64,000 nt of DNA, taken from Kofleriaceae bacterium (lineage in GTDB: Bacteria; Myxococcota_A; Polyangia; Haliangiales; Haliangiaceae). Of the stretch, positions 27,229-39,259 are shown piece after piece. The notes below the pieces were generated by a model. The model was not told the DNA's origin. It searched no databases and was given only the letters and a program-made list of their open reading frames with translations. Made by a program: the position numbers and the translations under genes. Numbering within the stretch: position 1 is the stretch's first letter; each line of letters starts with the position of its first letter. Where the stretch lies: assembly GCA_018057825.1 (NCBI GenBank), contig JAGPCY010000047.1, positions 1 through 64,000 on the forward strand, read 5' to 3'.

Positions 27229-28179
27229 ATGAAGTCGATCGCGCTGGCGACCCTGTTCTCGATCGCGGCGGCGGCGGGCTGTGGTGGCGATGGCCCCTCG
27301 AACCCCGGCGATCCCGACGCCGCCGGGCCGCCGATCGACGCCGAGGTGCCCGCCGGGTACACCCGCCTGCTCGGCCGGACCTGGTCGCTGGCGGCCGGCC
27401 AGTCGGACACCTACAAGTGCGTCCGCATGACCATGACCCAGGACGTGTACATCACCGGCTTTCGGGCCCAGGCGCCCCAGGGCACCCACCACACCGTCCT
27501 GTCGATCGCCAACACCAGCAGCACGATGGGCCCCGACGGCGAGTACGACTGCGCGGTCGGCACCCTCGGCCTGAAGATGCTCTACGCCTCGGGCGTCGGC
27601 ACCGCCGAGTACAACTTCCCCGACGGCGTCGGCATCAAGGTCTCGGCTGGCGAGCAGGTCCACCTGAACCTGCACCTCTACAACGCCAGCGACGAACCGC
27701 TCACCGGCGACTCCGCGATCCTGATCAAGACCGTGCCGGCCGAGCCCGCGACCTTGGCCGAGTTCGTCTTCGCCGGGCGGTTCCTGTTCAACATCCCAGC
27801 CAACTCGACCCGGGTGGTCACCGGCGGCTGCACGATCGCCGCCGGACGCAACTACCAGCTCTTCGCGGTCTGGCCGCACATGCACCAGATCGCGACCCAC
27901 CAGAAGGTGTCGCTCATTCGGCCGTCGGGCACGACGGTGCTGCACGACGCGCCCTTCGACTTCGGCGATCAGCTCTTCTCCGAGATCACGCCTCTCGAGC
28001 CCCTGGTCGGCGGCGATCGCATCCAGGTCGAGTGCACCTACGTGAACAACACCGATCGCACGATCGGGTTCGGCGACAGCTCGGACACCGAGATGTGCTT
28101 CACCGGCCTGTACCGCTACCCGGCGACCGGCTCGAACCTGTTCGAGTGCACCGATAACCCGAACGGCATCGGCCTGTAG
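27229..28179 (+). CDS. Copper type II monooxygenase-like lipoprotein
   Basis: A 316-residue lipoprotein with lipobox AAAAGC (about 18) and a Pro/Asp linker. The folded part matches the two-domain copper core of peptidylglycine/dopamine-type monooxygenases: His87-His88 (GTHHTVL), His145 and His149 (HLNLHLYN), His217-Met-His219 (WPHMHQIATHQ) and Met289 (SSDTEMCFTG), which correspond in order to the CuH ligands and the HxH plus Met of CuM. Cysteines flank the core as in the family. A surface oxygenase or copper-binding role is inferred. No reductase or substrate gene is adjacent. Confidence 0.83.
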   Translation: MKSIALATLFSIAAAAGCGGDGPSNPGDPDAAGPPIDAEVPAGYTRLLGRTWSLAAGQSDTYKCVRMTMTQDVYITGFRAQAPQGTHHTVLSIANTSSTMGPDGEYDCAVGTLGLKMLYASGVGTAEYNFPDGVGIKVSAGEQVHLNLHLYNASDEPLTGDSAILIKTVPAEPATLAEFVFAGRFLFNIPANSTRVVTGGCTIAAGRNYQLFAVWPHMHQIATHQKVSLIRPSGTTVLHDAPFDFGDQLFSEITPLEPLVGGDRIQVECTYVNNTDRTIGFGDSSDTEMCFTGLYRYPATGSNLFECTDNPNGIGL

Positions 28180-28255
28180 AGCACCGCTCTAGCGCCGGCG
28201 GAACGCAGGCGCCTCGCGACCGCTGGCCGCGGCAGGCGCCGCCGGCCCAGAAGCC

Positions 28256-30571
<2,316 letters not shown>

Positions 30572-30678
30572 GGGCACTCCGTGAGGCAGCGATCACACGA
30601 CGTGAGCGGTGCACCCCACGCCGAAAAGCCTACAGAGTTTCGCGCTGATCCGTCAAGTTCGGGACCCGGGAACCCGGA

Positions 30679-30834
30679 TCAGGTCATCGGCGCGGTCGAC
30701 GCCGGCACCTCGCGCGGCGTCGGCGCCGGGTCGCGATCGCGCAGGCGATCGCCCCACAGCGCCCACACGCCGCCGGCGCCGAGGGCGGCGATCGCGAGGA
30801 CGATCACGACGTCAGGCCAGCGCGGTCGGGTCAT
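30679..30834 (-). CDS. Small single-pass membrane protein
   Basis: A 51-residue product: basic N-terminus MTRPRWPD, a hydrophobic helix (VVIVLAIAALGAGGVWALWG, about 9-28), then a short charged and Pro/Thr-rich tail. It fits an inner-membrane peptide with the tail outside. TACACT on the minus strand (30847-30852) lies 12 bases before the ATG. There are no recognisable homologues by eye, so this is a plausible but unproven gene; it could be co-transcribed into the FHA-CpaF gene. Confidence 0.5.
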   Translation of the reverse strand: MTRPRWPDVVIVLAIAALGAGGVWALWGDRLRDRDPAPTPREVPASTAPMT

Positions 30835-30883
30835 CGCGAGATCGGCAGTGTACCACGGGCCTCGGCCAGGGCATGATGGAGGG

Positions 30884-31489
30884 GTGCGCCCCACCCTGCT
30901 CCGCGCCGTCGGTGCGATCGCGCTGGTCGCCGCCCTGGTCATCGGGCTGGGCCCGGCGACCGCCGCCAAGCCCAAGCGCTACCACATCGCGCTCATCGAG
31001 GTGACCGCCGCCGCCGGCCTGCCGGCCGAGACCGCCGACGTCCTGCCCGCGGTGACCGCGGAGTGGACCAAGGTCCTGGCCAGCCACCCGCAGGCCGCCA
31101 CGCTCGACGGCGCCCCCGACCCCAAGGTCGCGGCCAAGCCGTTCAAGAAGTGGCTGACCAAGAAGAAGATCGCCGGGGCCTACCGGATGAACGTCGAGAT
31201 CACCTCCTACGAGGAGATCCTCGAGGACAAGGACAGCTCGTTGAACCAGGAGAAGCGCCTGGTGGTCCGGCTCGGCCTGCGCACCTTCGGCGAGACCATC
31301 CCCGATCGCGTCATGGCCTTCGCCGCCGAGGGCTCGGCGACGATCAAGGTCGACGTCGGCAAGAAGCTCCGGCCGGCCGACCGCAGCTTCGCGATCAAGG
31401 CCGCGGTCGAGGGCGCGGTCGCGGACGCGATGGCCGCCTCGCTCACCAAGCTGTCGCTGCCCCCGCCCAAGCCGCCAAAAAAACGCTGA
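30884..31489 (+). CDS. Secreted protein of unknown function
   Basis: A 201-residue protein with a signal peptide (LLRAVGAIALVAALVIGLGPATAA). The mature domain begins KPKRYHIALIEVTAAAGL and contains a Lys-rich amphipathic stretch (FKKWLTKKKIAGAYRMNVEI), a strand/helix pattern with SYEEILED and LRTFGETIPDRVMAF, and a C-terminal helix before a PPPKPPKKR tail. The plan suggests a periplasmic or outer-membrane-associated alpha/beta domain. I do not recognise the family. The GTG at 30884 is preceded directly by GGAGGG; no other in-frame start gives a signal peptide. Confidence 0.72.
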   Translation: MRPTLLRAVGAIALVAALVIGLGPATAAKPKRYHIALIEVTAAAGLPAETADVLPAVTAEWTKVLASHPQAATLDGAPDPKVAAKPFKKWLTKKKIAGAYRMNVEITSYEEILEDKDSSLNQEKRLVVRLGLRTFGETIPDRVMAFAAEGSATIKVDVGKKLRPADRSFAIKAAVEGAVADAMAASLTKLSLPPPKPPKKR

Positions 31490-31530
31490 CGGGCGCCGGC
31501 GCCGACCCGGCCGCGCCCGCCTGCCCCGGG

Positions 31531-32466
<936 letters not shown>

Positions 32467-32477
32467 TCGCGCCAGGC

Positions 32478-33701
32478 TCAGCGAAAGCGCGCCGACGGCA
32501 CCGGCCCACCGGCCCACCACCGCTCGCGGGTGCCGAGATCCGGTGGCCCGATCGCGGCCGCCAGGGTCGCGGCGTCGGAGTGCTCGCCGCGGGCGAAGTC
32601 GTCGAGCGCGGCGGTCGGCGGCACGACGGCGTCGGCGGCGAGCGGGGTCGCGAGCTGACACAGGAGGCCGACCACGTCGGGGGCGACCGGACCGTCCTGG
32701 GTCCACGGGCCGCGGTGCGCGTAGAAACACTGTCCGGCGCGGCGCGGCGCAAGCACCGCCCAGGCCTCGGGCGCGACCGCGGCCAGATCGCCGGCGACGA
32801 CCAGCCCGGGCGCCGGCGCTCCGACCATCGGCCACGGCGCGACCGCGACCCCGAGGCGCGCGGCGGCGGCGGCGGCGATCGCGGCGTGGCCGGGACCGGG
32901 CGCGGCGAACACGCACGGTGGGGCCAGGCCCCAGCGCGCCAGCACACCGACCAGGCCGTCGAGGCCGCGAGCGACCAGCGCGGGGGCGTCGTTCAGGTAG
33001 GCGTAGCGGCCGTGCATCGGCTGGTCGAGCCCGTAGGGTGATCGCTCGAGCAAGAGCCCACCGGTGGTCACGTAGTGCCAGCCGCGCAGATCGCGCGGGC
33101 CCAGGCCTCCGCCTGACCGCACCACCGCAGCCCGCGCCAGCATGCCGCGCAGGCGCGCGATCATGACGTGATGGGCCGGCTCCGTCGGGATCAGGCGCGG
33201 CACGCGCGCCTCGGCCGCCGCCACGTCGCCGCTCATGATCGCGGTCCACGCCGTGAGGTAGCCGCACAAGCAGTCGCGCTCGATCAGCTCCGGGTGGGCC
33301 TCGAGGACCGCGCGGGCGTCGGCGTACGCCAGCTCGCGCTCGAGGGCGCTCACCAGCTCGGTGACCATGGCCGGCTCGCCGGGCGCCAGCACCAGGCCGC
33401 GGGTGAGGACGGTGGCCGCCAGCCCGGTCAGCTCGACCTCGATGAGCTCGTAGCCGAGCTGGTAGTAGGCGTCGGCATCGCCCGGCGCGAGCGACGCCTG
33501 GGCGGCGTGCTCGGCGATCGCGGTGTGGCCCAAGGCGACCATGGCCCGCGCGAGGACGCCCAGGCTGGCGGCCAGGGCCGCGGGATCGAGGATCGCCGGG
33601 TAGCCCAGCGCCGCAGCCAGGATCGCCACCGCTCGCTCCGGCGCGCCGGCGACCAGCGCGGCCTCGGCCTCGCCCCGGGCCACCGCCGGGTCGACCGCCA
33701 T
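32478..33701 (-). CDS. TPR-like repeat protein of unknown function
   Basis: A 407-residue soluble protein. The N-terminal 200 residues are Ala-rich helix pairs of TPR type (for example AIAEHAAQASLAPGDADAYY and YADARAVLEAHPELI). The C-terminal half is mixed alpha/beta, with GWHYVTTGGLLLERSPYGLD and a tail rich in Pro/Trp, and has no catalytic motif I can identify. The ATG overlaps the TGA of the upstream SDR gene (ATGA), so the two are co-translated and may share a pathway that cannot be named. Confidence 0.78.
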   Translation of the reverse strand: MAVDPAVARGEAEAALVAGAPERAVAILAAALGYPAILDPAALAASLGVLARAMVALGHTAIAEHAAQASLAPGDADAYYQLGYELIEVELTGLAATVLTRGLVLAPGEPAMVTELVSALERELAYADARAVLEAHPELIERDCLCGYLTAWTAIMSGDVAAAEARVPRLIPTEPAHHVMIARLRGMLARAAVVRSGGGLGPRDLRGWHYVTTGGLLLERSPYGLDQPMHGRYAYLNDAPALVARGLDGLVGVLARWGLAPPCVFAAPGPGHAAIAAAAAARLGVAVAPWPMVGAPAPGLVVAGDLAAVAPEAWAVLAPRRAGQCFYAHRGPWTQDGPVAPDVVGLLCQLATPLAADAVVPPTAALDDFARGEHSDAATLAAAIGPPDLGTRERWWAGGPVPSARFR

Positions 33702-34519
33702 CAGTCGTCGAGCCCGGCGAAGCCGCGGGTCAACCGTCGCAGCTCGGCGCGCACCGCGGCGTCGCGGGCCGCGACCGCGGGCGGCGTCGGCACGCCCTCG
33801 TTGTAGTACGTGCCGCTCGGCTCGGCGATCGTCGGCGCGGTCGCCAGCTTGATCGAGGTCGCGGCGCCGTGCCCGACCGAGCCGCCGCGCATCCCGGCGA
33901 AGCCGTCGCGCAAGAGCTTGGTCGAGATCACGCCGGGGTGGAGCGTGTACGCGGCCACGGTGGTCGGCGCGTGGGTCTCGGCCAGCTCGAGGGCGTGCAT
34001 GACGTTGGCCAGCTTCGACTGGGCGTAGGCCGCGTACCCGGTGTACGAGGCCGCCAGCGACAGATCGCCGACGTGGATCCGGCCGCGGGTGTGGGCCACC
34101 GACGACACGATCACCACCCGCGCCGGCGCCGCCGCCACCAGGAGCGGCGTGAGCAGCTCGGTCAGGAGGTAATGGCCGACGTGGTTGACCGCGAGGGTCG
34201 CCTCGAGGCCGTCGGCCACCAGCACCCGCTCGTTGGCGTAGATGCCGGCGTTGTTGACCAGGACGTCGAGGCGATCGAGCTGCTCGCGCAGCTCGGCGGC
34301 GCCGCGGCGCACGGTGGCGAACGAGCCGAGATCGAAGGACACCCCGAGCAGCTCGGCGTCGGGGGCCGCCGCGCGCAGCTCGGCGATGGCGTGCTCGACC
34401 TTGGGCTTGTTGCGACCGTGGACCACCACCCGCAGCCCGGCCTTGGCCAGGGCCAGCGCGGTGGCCTTGCCGATCCCATCGGTCGATCCGGTGACGAGCG
34501 CGGTGCGCGGTGCCGTCAT
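33701..34519 (-). CDS. Short-chain dehydrogenase/reductase
   Basis: A 272-residue classical-type SDR. It has the cofactor motif TGSTDGIG (about 10-17), a basic HGRNK turn after strand 2 that favours NADP, NNAG (about 88-91), the catalytic Ser in VSSVAH and Tyr-x3-Lys in YAQSKLAN. The fold and the HPGVISTKL segment are close to retinol dehydrogenase/WW-oxidoreductase-like SDRs, so the substrate may be a lipid or retinoid-like alcohol, but that is weak inference. It is the first gene of a two-gene unit with the TPR-like protein. Confidence 0.9.
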   Translation of the reverse strand: MTAPRTALVTGSTDGIGKATALALAKAGLRVVVHGRNKPKVEHAIAELRAAAPDAELLGVSFDLGSFATVRRGAAELREQLDRLDVLVNNAGIYANERVLVADGLEATLAVNHVGHYLLTELLTPLLVAAAPARVVIVSSVAHTRGRIHVGDLSLAASYTGYAAYAQSKLANVMHALELAETHAPTTVAAYTLHPGVISTKLLRDGFAGMRGGSVGHGAATSIKLATAPTIAEPSGTYYNEGVPTPPAVAARDAAVRAELRRLTRGFAGLDD

Positions 34520-34569
34520 GGCGACGGTTGTACCACCGCCGGCCCGGCCCGATCAGCCGCCGCCGTCGA

Positions 34570-35952
34570 TCAGCGTCGCGCCAGCGGCCGCGGACGCAGC
34601 GGCGGCGGGCCGGGCGCACGCCGGCGCGCCACCGCCTCGAGGTCGGGCTCGACGCCGGTCCACGCCGCGAGCTTGGCGAGGACCAGCGCGCGATCGGCGG
34701 CGGCCAGATCGACGATGCCAGCGCCGTGGGGCGCGCCCGGCGCCACGACCCGCACCACCTCGGCGCGCCCGCCCGGATCGAACATCCCGCCGGTCCACGG
34801 ATCCCACTCGCCGTACAGGAAGATGATCCGCTCGCCCGACGCGCGGACCCAGGCGTCGATGTCGTCCATCGGCGCGCGGCTGTAGGGCGGGCGCACGACG
34901 TCGCGCGGGTAGGCGCCGTCGTAGGCGCTGGCCTCGAAGGTGGTGAGACCGGCCAGGTGGTCGTCCATCGTGCCGGGATACCCGAGCTCGACCTCGGCCT
35001 GGTAGTAGTAGGCCTCGAACTCGGCGAGGTTGTCGTCGTCGGACGAGCCGACCTCGTTGATCGCCTGCAAGAACGAGAAGGCCTGCTCGTCGGACGCGGT
35101 CACCGGCGGGATGTCGGCGCAGCTCGCGGCGCCCGCGAACTGCCAGAACGCCCACTCGAGCCCGACCACCGCCGACTCGACGGCGGCCGGCAGCGCCACC
35201 CGGGTGTAGCTGCGATCGCGGGCGGCGGCCTCCGCGGCCGCGCGGGCCTCGAGGGCGGCGCGGCGGTTGCGCAGGAGCTCGGCCTGGAACTGGCGCAGCG
35301 CGGTCCGGCACGCCGGGGGACCGATCGCCTCGAGGTGCGGCTCGTAGCGATAGTCGGGCGCCGCGAACGAGATCGGCGCGACGTAGGCCACGGTGGCGTC
35401 GACGTCATCGGGCCAGAACCGGCGGTGGTAGACCGAGGTCATGCCGCCCTTCGACGCCCCGGTCTCGACCACCGCGCCGCCGTAGAGCCGGCGCATCACC
35501 GTGGTGATGCGGTGGTGATCGGCCGCCGCCTGCTCGATCGTCAGGTGGCTCCAGGCCGCGGCGCCGGCGGGCCGCGAGGTGCGGAAGAACCGATGCTCGA
35601 TGACGAGCTGGTTGCCGGCGAGGAGCCGGGTCACCTCGCCCGGGTAGTCGTAGTACCAGTTGCCGTAGCCGGTGTGGAGCAGGACCAGCGGCGCGTCGGG
35701 ATCGCGGTGGATCAACGTGGCGTACTGCTCGAACTGGGCGCCGGCCGGCGCGTCGTGATCGACCGGCTGGATGAACCACAGCTCGAAGTAGCGGTAACCG
35801 GGCCAATCGGTCGGGCGCTCGACCACCCGGGCGATCTCGGGCTGCGCGGCGAGGGCCACGGCGATGTCGACGTCGGGCCGCGGGTCGTCGTCGCTGCAGG
35901 CGGTGGCCGCGACGACGACGGCCAGCGCGAGCGCACAGGCGCGGGCGATCAT
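34570..35952 (-). CDS. S37-type (PS-10) tripeptidyl aminopeptidase-like lipoprotein
   Basis: A 460-residue lipoprotein with lipobox VAATAC (Cys19). It resembles peptidase family S37: N-terminal YFELWFIQPVDHDAP, ERNFF-like LVIEHRFFRTSRP, nucleophile Ser167 in TGASKGGM, catalytic Asp in YGEWDPWTGGMF and His in APHGAG. Streptomyces members release tripeptides from secreted proteins during growth. The Asp and His positions near the C-terminus are intact, so activity is expected at the cell surface. The gene is monocistronic, divergent from ychF. Confidence 0.9.
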   Translation of the reverse strand: MIARACALALAVVVAATACSDDDPRPDVDIAVALAAQPEIARVVERPTDWPGYRYFELWFIQPVDHDAPAGAQFEQYATLIHRDPDAPLVLLHTGYGNWYYDYPGEVTRLLAGNQLVIEHRFFRTSRPAGAAAWSHLTIEQAAADHHRITTVMRRLYGGAVVETGASKGGMTSVYHRRFWPDDVDATVAYVAPISFAAPDYRYEPHLEAIGPPACRTALRQFQAELLRNRRAALEARAAAEAAARDRSYTRVALPAAVESAVVGLEWAFWQFAGAASCADIPPVTASDEQAFSFLQAINEVGSSDDDNLAEFEAYYYQAEVELGYPGTMDDHLAGLTTFEASAYDGAYPRDVVRPPYSRAPMDDIDAWVRASGERIIFLYGEWDPWTGGMFDPGGRAEVVRVVAPGAPHGAGIVDLAAADRALVLAKLAAWTGVEPDLEAVARRRAPGPPPLRPRPLARR

Positions 35953-36059
35953 GGAGCGAGCATCGCACGAACCCTCGGCCGCCTCGCCGCGGCCGCCGCC
36001 CGGACGTGCGGTCGCGCACGCCTTGCACCGACCGGCGATTCCCGGTACGAGACCGGCCT

Positions 36060-37154
36060 ATGGCCCTGTCCGTCGGCATCGTCGGCCTGCCCAACGTCGG
36101 CAAGAGCACCGTCTTCAACGCCCTCACCGCCGGCAAGGCCGAGGCCGCCAACTATCCCTTCTGCACGATCGATCCCAACGTCGGCATCGTCCCGGTGCCC
36201 GACGGTCGGCTGGTGCGGATCCAGAAGCACATCCCGACCCAGAAGGTGCTGCCGGCGGTGGTCGAGATCGTCGACATCGCCGGCCTGGTCAAGGGCGCGT
36301 CCCAGGGCGAGGGCCTGGGCAACAAGTTCCTCGCCAACATCCGCGAGACCAGCGCGGTCCTCATGATGGTGCGGTGCTTCGACGATCCCAACGTGGTCCA
36401 CGTCTCGGGCTCGGTCGACCCGATGCGCGACATCGACATCATCGAGCTCGAGCTGGTGCTGGCCGACGCCGACACCGTCGAGAAGCGGGTCAAGAAGGCG
36501 GCCAACCAGTCCAAGTCCGGCTCCAAGGAGGCCAAGGCCGAGCTGGCCCTGGCCGAGAAGGTCGCGGCTCACCTGGCGACCGGCGCCCCGGCCCGCTCGA
36601 TCGAGCTGTCCGACGACGATCGCAAGCTGGTCGCCACCTGGGGCCTCATGACCGCCAAGCCGGTCCTGTACTGCTGCAACGTCGGCGAGGGCGACCTGCC
36701 GGCCGGAAACCCGTGGAGCGATCTGGTCAAGGCCCGGGCCGCCACCGAGGGCGCCGGCGTGGTCATCCTGTGCGGAAAGATCGAGGCCGAGCTGGCCGGC
36801 ATGACCGACGAGGAGAAGACCGAGCTCCTGGCGTCGTATGGCCTCACCGAGCCGGCGCTGGCCAGCCTGGCCCGGGAGTGCTACCGGCTCCTCGGGCTGC
36901 AGTCGTACTTCACCGCCGGCGAGAAGGAGATCCGAGCCTGGACCGTGCGCCAGGGGGCGCTGGCGCCGGAGGCCGCCGGGGTCATCCACTCCGACTTCGA
37001 GAAGGGCTTCATCCGCGCCCAGGTCTACACCCTGGCCGACCTCGAGCAGCACGGCAGCGAGGCCGGGCTCAAGGCCGCCGGCAAGCTGCGCCAGGAGGGC
37101 AAGACCTACGTCGTGCAGGACGGCGATATCATGCACTTCCTGTTCAACGTGTGA
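36060..37154 (+). CDS. ychF: Redox-regulated ATPase YchF (OLA1 family)
   Basis: A 364-residue Obg-family P-loop protein of the usual length. The G1 motif is GLPNVGKST (9-17), G3 is [19 protein letters not shown], and the G4 position reads NVGE, the NxxE form that makes YchF an ATPase rather than a GTPase. The C-terminal TGS domain is present ([34 protein letters not shown]). YchF binds ribosomes and acts in stress responses. The ATG at 36060 is preferred over an upstream in-frame ATG because MALSVGIVG matches the family N-terminus. Confidence 0.96.
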   Translation: MALSVGIVGLPNVGKSTVFNALTAGKAEAANYPFCTIDPNVGIVPVPDGRLVRIQKHIPTQKVLPAVVEIVDIAGLVKGASQGEGLGNKFLANIRETSAVLMMVRCFDDPNVVHVSGSVDPMRDIDIIELELVLADADTVEKRVKKAANQSKSGSKEAKAELALAEKVAAHLATGAPARSIELSDDDRKLVATWGLMTAKPVLYCCNVGEGDLPAGNPWSDLVKARAATEGAGVVILCGKIEAELAGMTDEEKTELLASYGLTEPALASLARECYRLLGLQSYFTAGEKEIRAWTVRQGALAPEAAGVIHSDFEKGFIRAQVYTLADLEQHGSEAGLKAAGKLRQEGKTYVVQDGDIMHFLFNV

Positions 37155-37187
37155 TCCGGGAAGATCGAGTCAATCGGGAATCACGGC

Positions 37188-38000
37188 TCAGCGCCGGACC
37201 GCGGTGACCAGGCGGGCGTAGAGCGTGGCGGCGATCTGGCCGTCGGGGCGGCGCCAGCGCGCGGCGGCGGCGGCGAACTCGGCCCGCAGGGCGGCGCGGG
37301 CCGCGGCGGTCAGGTGCGCGAGGTGGTAGGCCGGCGCGAGGGCGTCCCACACCTGGTCGGCGCTGCCCGACAGATCGACCTCGAGGTCGACGACCGCGGG
37401 CGGCGCGAAGCCGCGCGCCGGTGACAGGAGCGCGGCCAGGCCCGCGTCCGTGCGGCCGCGCAGCTCGCCGAGGCGTGGGGTCGTCGGCGCCGCCGCGGCG
37501 AAGGGCGCGGCGAGCGCGAGCAAGCCGGCGGCGGCGTCGTCGCCGCGCGGCCCGCCGCCGACGATCGTGGCGAACACGCCGCCCGGGGTGAGGACCCGGG
37601 CCAGCTCGTCGGCGACCGCGTCCAGGTCGGACATCAAGGTCCAGGCCAGATGCGAGACCACCGCGGTCAGCGCGCCGGTCGCGATCGGCAGCGCCTGGGC
37701 CCGGGCGCACAGGAGCGGCAGGTCGGGCAGCCGGGCCCGAGCCGCGGCCAGCTCGCCGGCGCTCAGGTCGACGCCGACGACGTCGGCCGCGGGCTGGCCG
37801 CGGTCGCGGAGCCGGGCCATCAGGTAGCCGTCGCCGCAGCCGAGATCGAGGACGCGCCCACCGGGTGGGATCGCGTCGGCCAACCGCTGGTAGGTCGAGC
37901 GGCCATCGCCGACGATGACCCCGCGAGCGAGGGTCGCGGCGGTGACGCCCGGGTGCCGATCGTGGAACCAGCGCAGGAAGGTCTCGTCGACGCGGACCAC
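37188..38000 (-). CDS. SAM-dependent methyltransferase
   Basis: A 270-residue class I methyltransferase. Motif I is VLDLGCGDGYL (about 49-59), followed by the acidic post-motif VVGVDLS and motif III-like LARVLTPGGVFATIVGG. The layout is that of the methyltransf_11/25 group, close to UbiE-type or small-molecule methyltransferases. The C-terminal 80 residues are helical and could bind substrate. The substrate cannot be read from sequence. It begins with GTG and faces the divergent EamA gene with 78 bases between starts. Confidence 0.88.
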   Translation of the reverse strand: MVRVDETFLRWFHDRHPGVTAATLARGVIVGDGRSTYQRLADAIPPGGRVLDLGCGDGYLMARLRDRGQPAADVVGVDLSAGELAAARARLPDLPLLCARAQALPIATGALTAVVSHLAWTLMSDLDAVADELARVLTPGGVFATIVGGGPRGDDAAAGLLALAAPFAAAAPTTPRLGELRGRTDAGLAALLSPARGFAPPAVVDLEVDLSGSADQVWDALAPAYHLAHLTAAARAALRAEFAAAAARWRRPDGQIAATLYARLVTAVRR

Positions 38001-38078
38001 GGCCGACGATCGGCTGGCCGGCGGTCGCGGTCAACCGCGCTTGGCGGCGGAGCGGCGACGGCGTATGAAGCGCCGCCC

Positions 38079-38936
38079 ATGGCCGCCACCGCTCCGTCCA
38101 CGCGCGCCGCGCTGACCGTCGCGCTGGCCGCGGCCTCGTGGGGCACGTGGAGCGTGTTCCTGCGTCCGGCGGAGCTGCCGGCCGCGACCGCCGGCGCGCT
38201 CGTGTTGGTGGTGATGGGCGTGGCGATGCTGCCGGCGGCGCTGCGCGCGCGACCGCTCACCTGGGACCGCGCCACGGTCGGCCTGCTCCTGGCCAACGCC
38301 GCCCTCGACGCCGCCAACGTCCTCACCTTCTTCGCCGCGATGCAGACCACCACCGTCGCGGTCGCGGTGCTGACCCACTACCTGGCGCCGGTGCTGGTGG
38401 CGCTGGCCGCGCCGTGGATCGATCGCCAGCGGGTGCCCGGCGCGATCGCGGCCTCGGCGGTGGCGGTGGTCGGCCTGACCTTGGTCCTCGAGCCGTGGGC
38501 CCGCGCGGCCGCGCCGCTCGGCGCGCTGCTCGGGCTGGCCAGCGCCTTCGCCTACGCTGGCAACGTCTTCGTCGTGCGCCGCCTGAGCGTGCGCATCGGC
38601 GCGGCCCGCGCGATCAGCTACCACGCGTTCCTGGCGGCGCTGCTGATGGCGCCGTTCGCGCTGGTCGCCGGCGGCGCGCCGACGGTGGGCGGGGTGGCGT
38701 GGCTGACGCTGGGCGCGATCCTCACCGGCGCCCTGGCCGGCGCCGCGTTCGTGTGGGGCCTGGGCGTGATCGGCAGCGCCCGGGCCGCGGTGCTCACCTA
38801 CTTCGAGCCGCTGGTCGCGGTCGCGGTCGGCGCGCTGGTGTGGCGCGAGCCCCTGGGCCGGTTCGCCGCGATCGGCGCGGCGCTGGTCATCGCCAGCGGC
38901 GTCTACGTCGCGCGGGGACGGTCGGCGAAGACCTGA
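38079..38936 (+). CDS. EamA/DMT-family transporter
   Basis: A 285-residue membrane protein with ten predicted hydrophobic helices in two five-helix repeats. Each half has an EamA signature: ASWGTWSVFLRP in helix 1 and ASAFAYAGNVFVVRRLS in helix 6. The helix-10 region reads YFEPLVAVAVGALVWREPLG, the conserved P-x8-E-P motif. Members export amino acids, metabolites or drugs. The substrate is unknown. Its 3' end overlaps the convergent AMMECR1-like gene by 34 bases. Confidence 0.92.
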   Translation: MAATAPSTRAALTVALAAASWGTWSVFLRPAELPAATAGALVLVVMGVAMLPAALRARPLTWDRATVGLLLANAALDAANVLTFFAAMQTTTVAVAVLTHYLAPVLVALAAPWIDRQRVPGAIAASAVAVVGLTLVLEPWARAAAPLGALLGLASAFAYAGNVFVVRRLSVRIGAARAISYHAFLAALLMAPFALVAGGAPTVGGVAWLTLGAILTGALAGAAFVWGLGVIGSARAAVLTYFEPLVAVAVGALVWREPLGRFAAIGAALVIASGVYVARGRSAKT

Positions 38937-39247
38937 GGGCCGGCGTCGCCGTCGACCTCGATCGCGATCGCGATGGTCTCGGCCTCGTCGTAGTCGAGGG
39001 GCGGCTGGCGCTGACCGGCGGCGTGGACCACCGCCTCCTGGATCGCGCGGTACAGCGGCCGCGGCTCGGCGCTGGCCGCGGCGATGCCGTCGACCGTGAC
39101 GGTGACCGTGGCGGGCGCGACCAGGGCGGCGCGGTGGGGCTTGCCCGGCGGGATGCGCCCGGAGTCGACCCACTCGCGCAAGGTCGCGCGGGCGATCCGC
39201 AACAGCTCGCGGCGCTCGTCGTCGGCCAGGTCGAAGGCGTAGCCCAC
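38903..39247 (-). CDS. AMMECR1-like protein, short and divergent
   Basis: A 114-residue protein. ADDERRELLRIARATLREWVDSGRIPP resembles the first helices of AMMECR1/AmmeMemoRadiSam protein A, and AIQEAVVHAAGQRQPPLDYDEAETIAIAIEVDGD its later part. The diagnostic LRGCIG core is missing: the equivalent place reads VTVTVDGIAAAS, so the assignment is tentative and the catalytic or binding function may be lost. Family members are about 180 residues, so this is short. The GTG start has a TAGGCT box 6 bases upstream. It overlaps the convergent EamA gene by 34 bases. Confidence 0.6.
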   Translation of the reverse strand: MGYAFDLADDERRELLRIARATLREWVDSGRIPPGKPHRAALVAPATVTVTVDGIAAASAEPRPLYRAIQEAVVHAAGQRQPPLDYDEAETIAIAIEVDGDAGPQVFADRPRAT

Positions 39248-39253
39248 GGGGGC

Positions 39254-39259
39254 AGCCTA
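39254..39259 (-). promoter_or_regulatory. TANNNT -10 box whose TAG is the stop codon of the upstream gene
   Basis: TAGGCT on the minus strand, 6 bases before the GTG at 39247. Its first three bases are the stop codon of the TPR lipoprotein gene (39257-39259). Confidence 0.5.
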
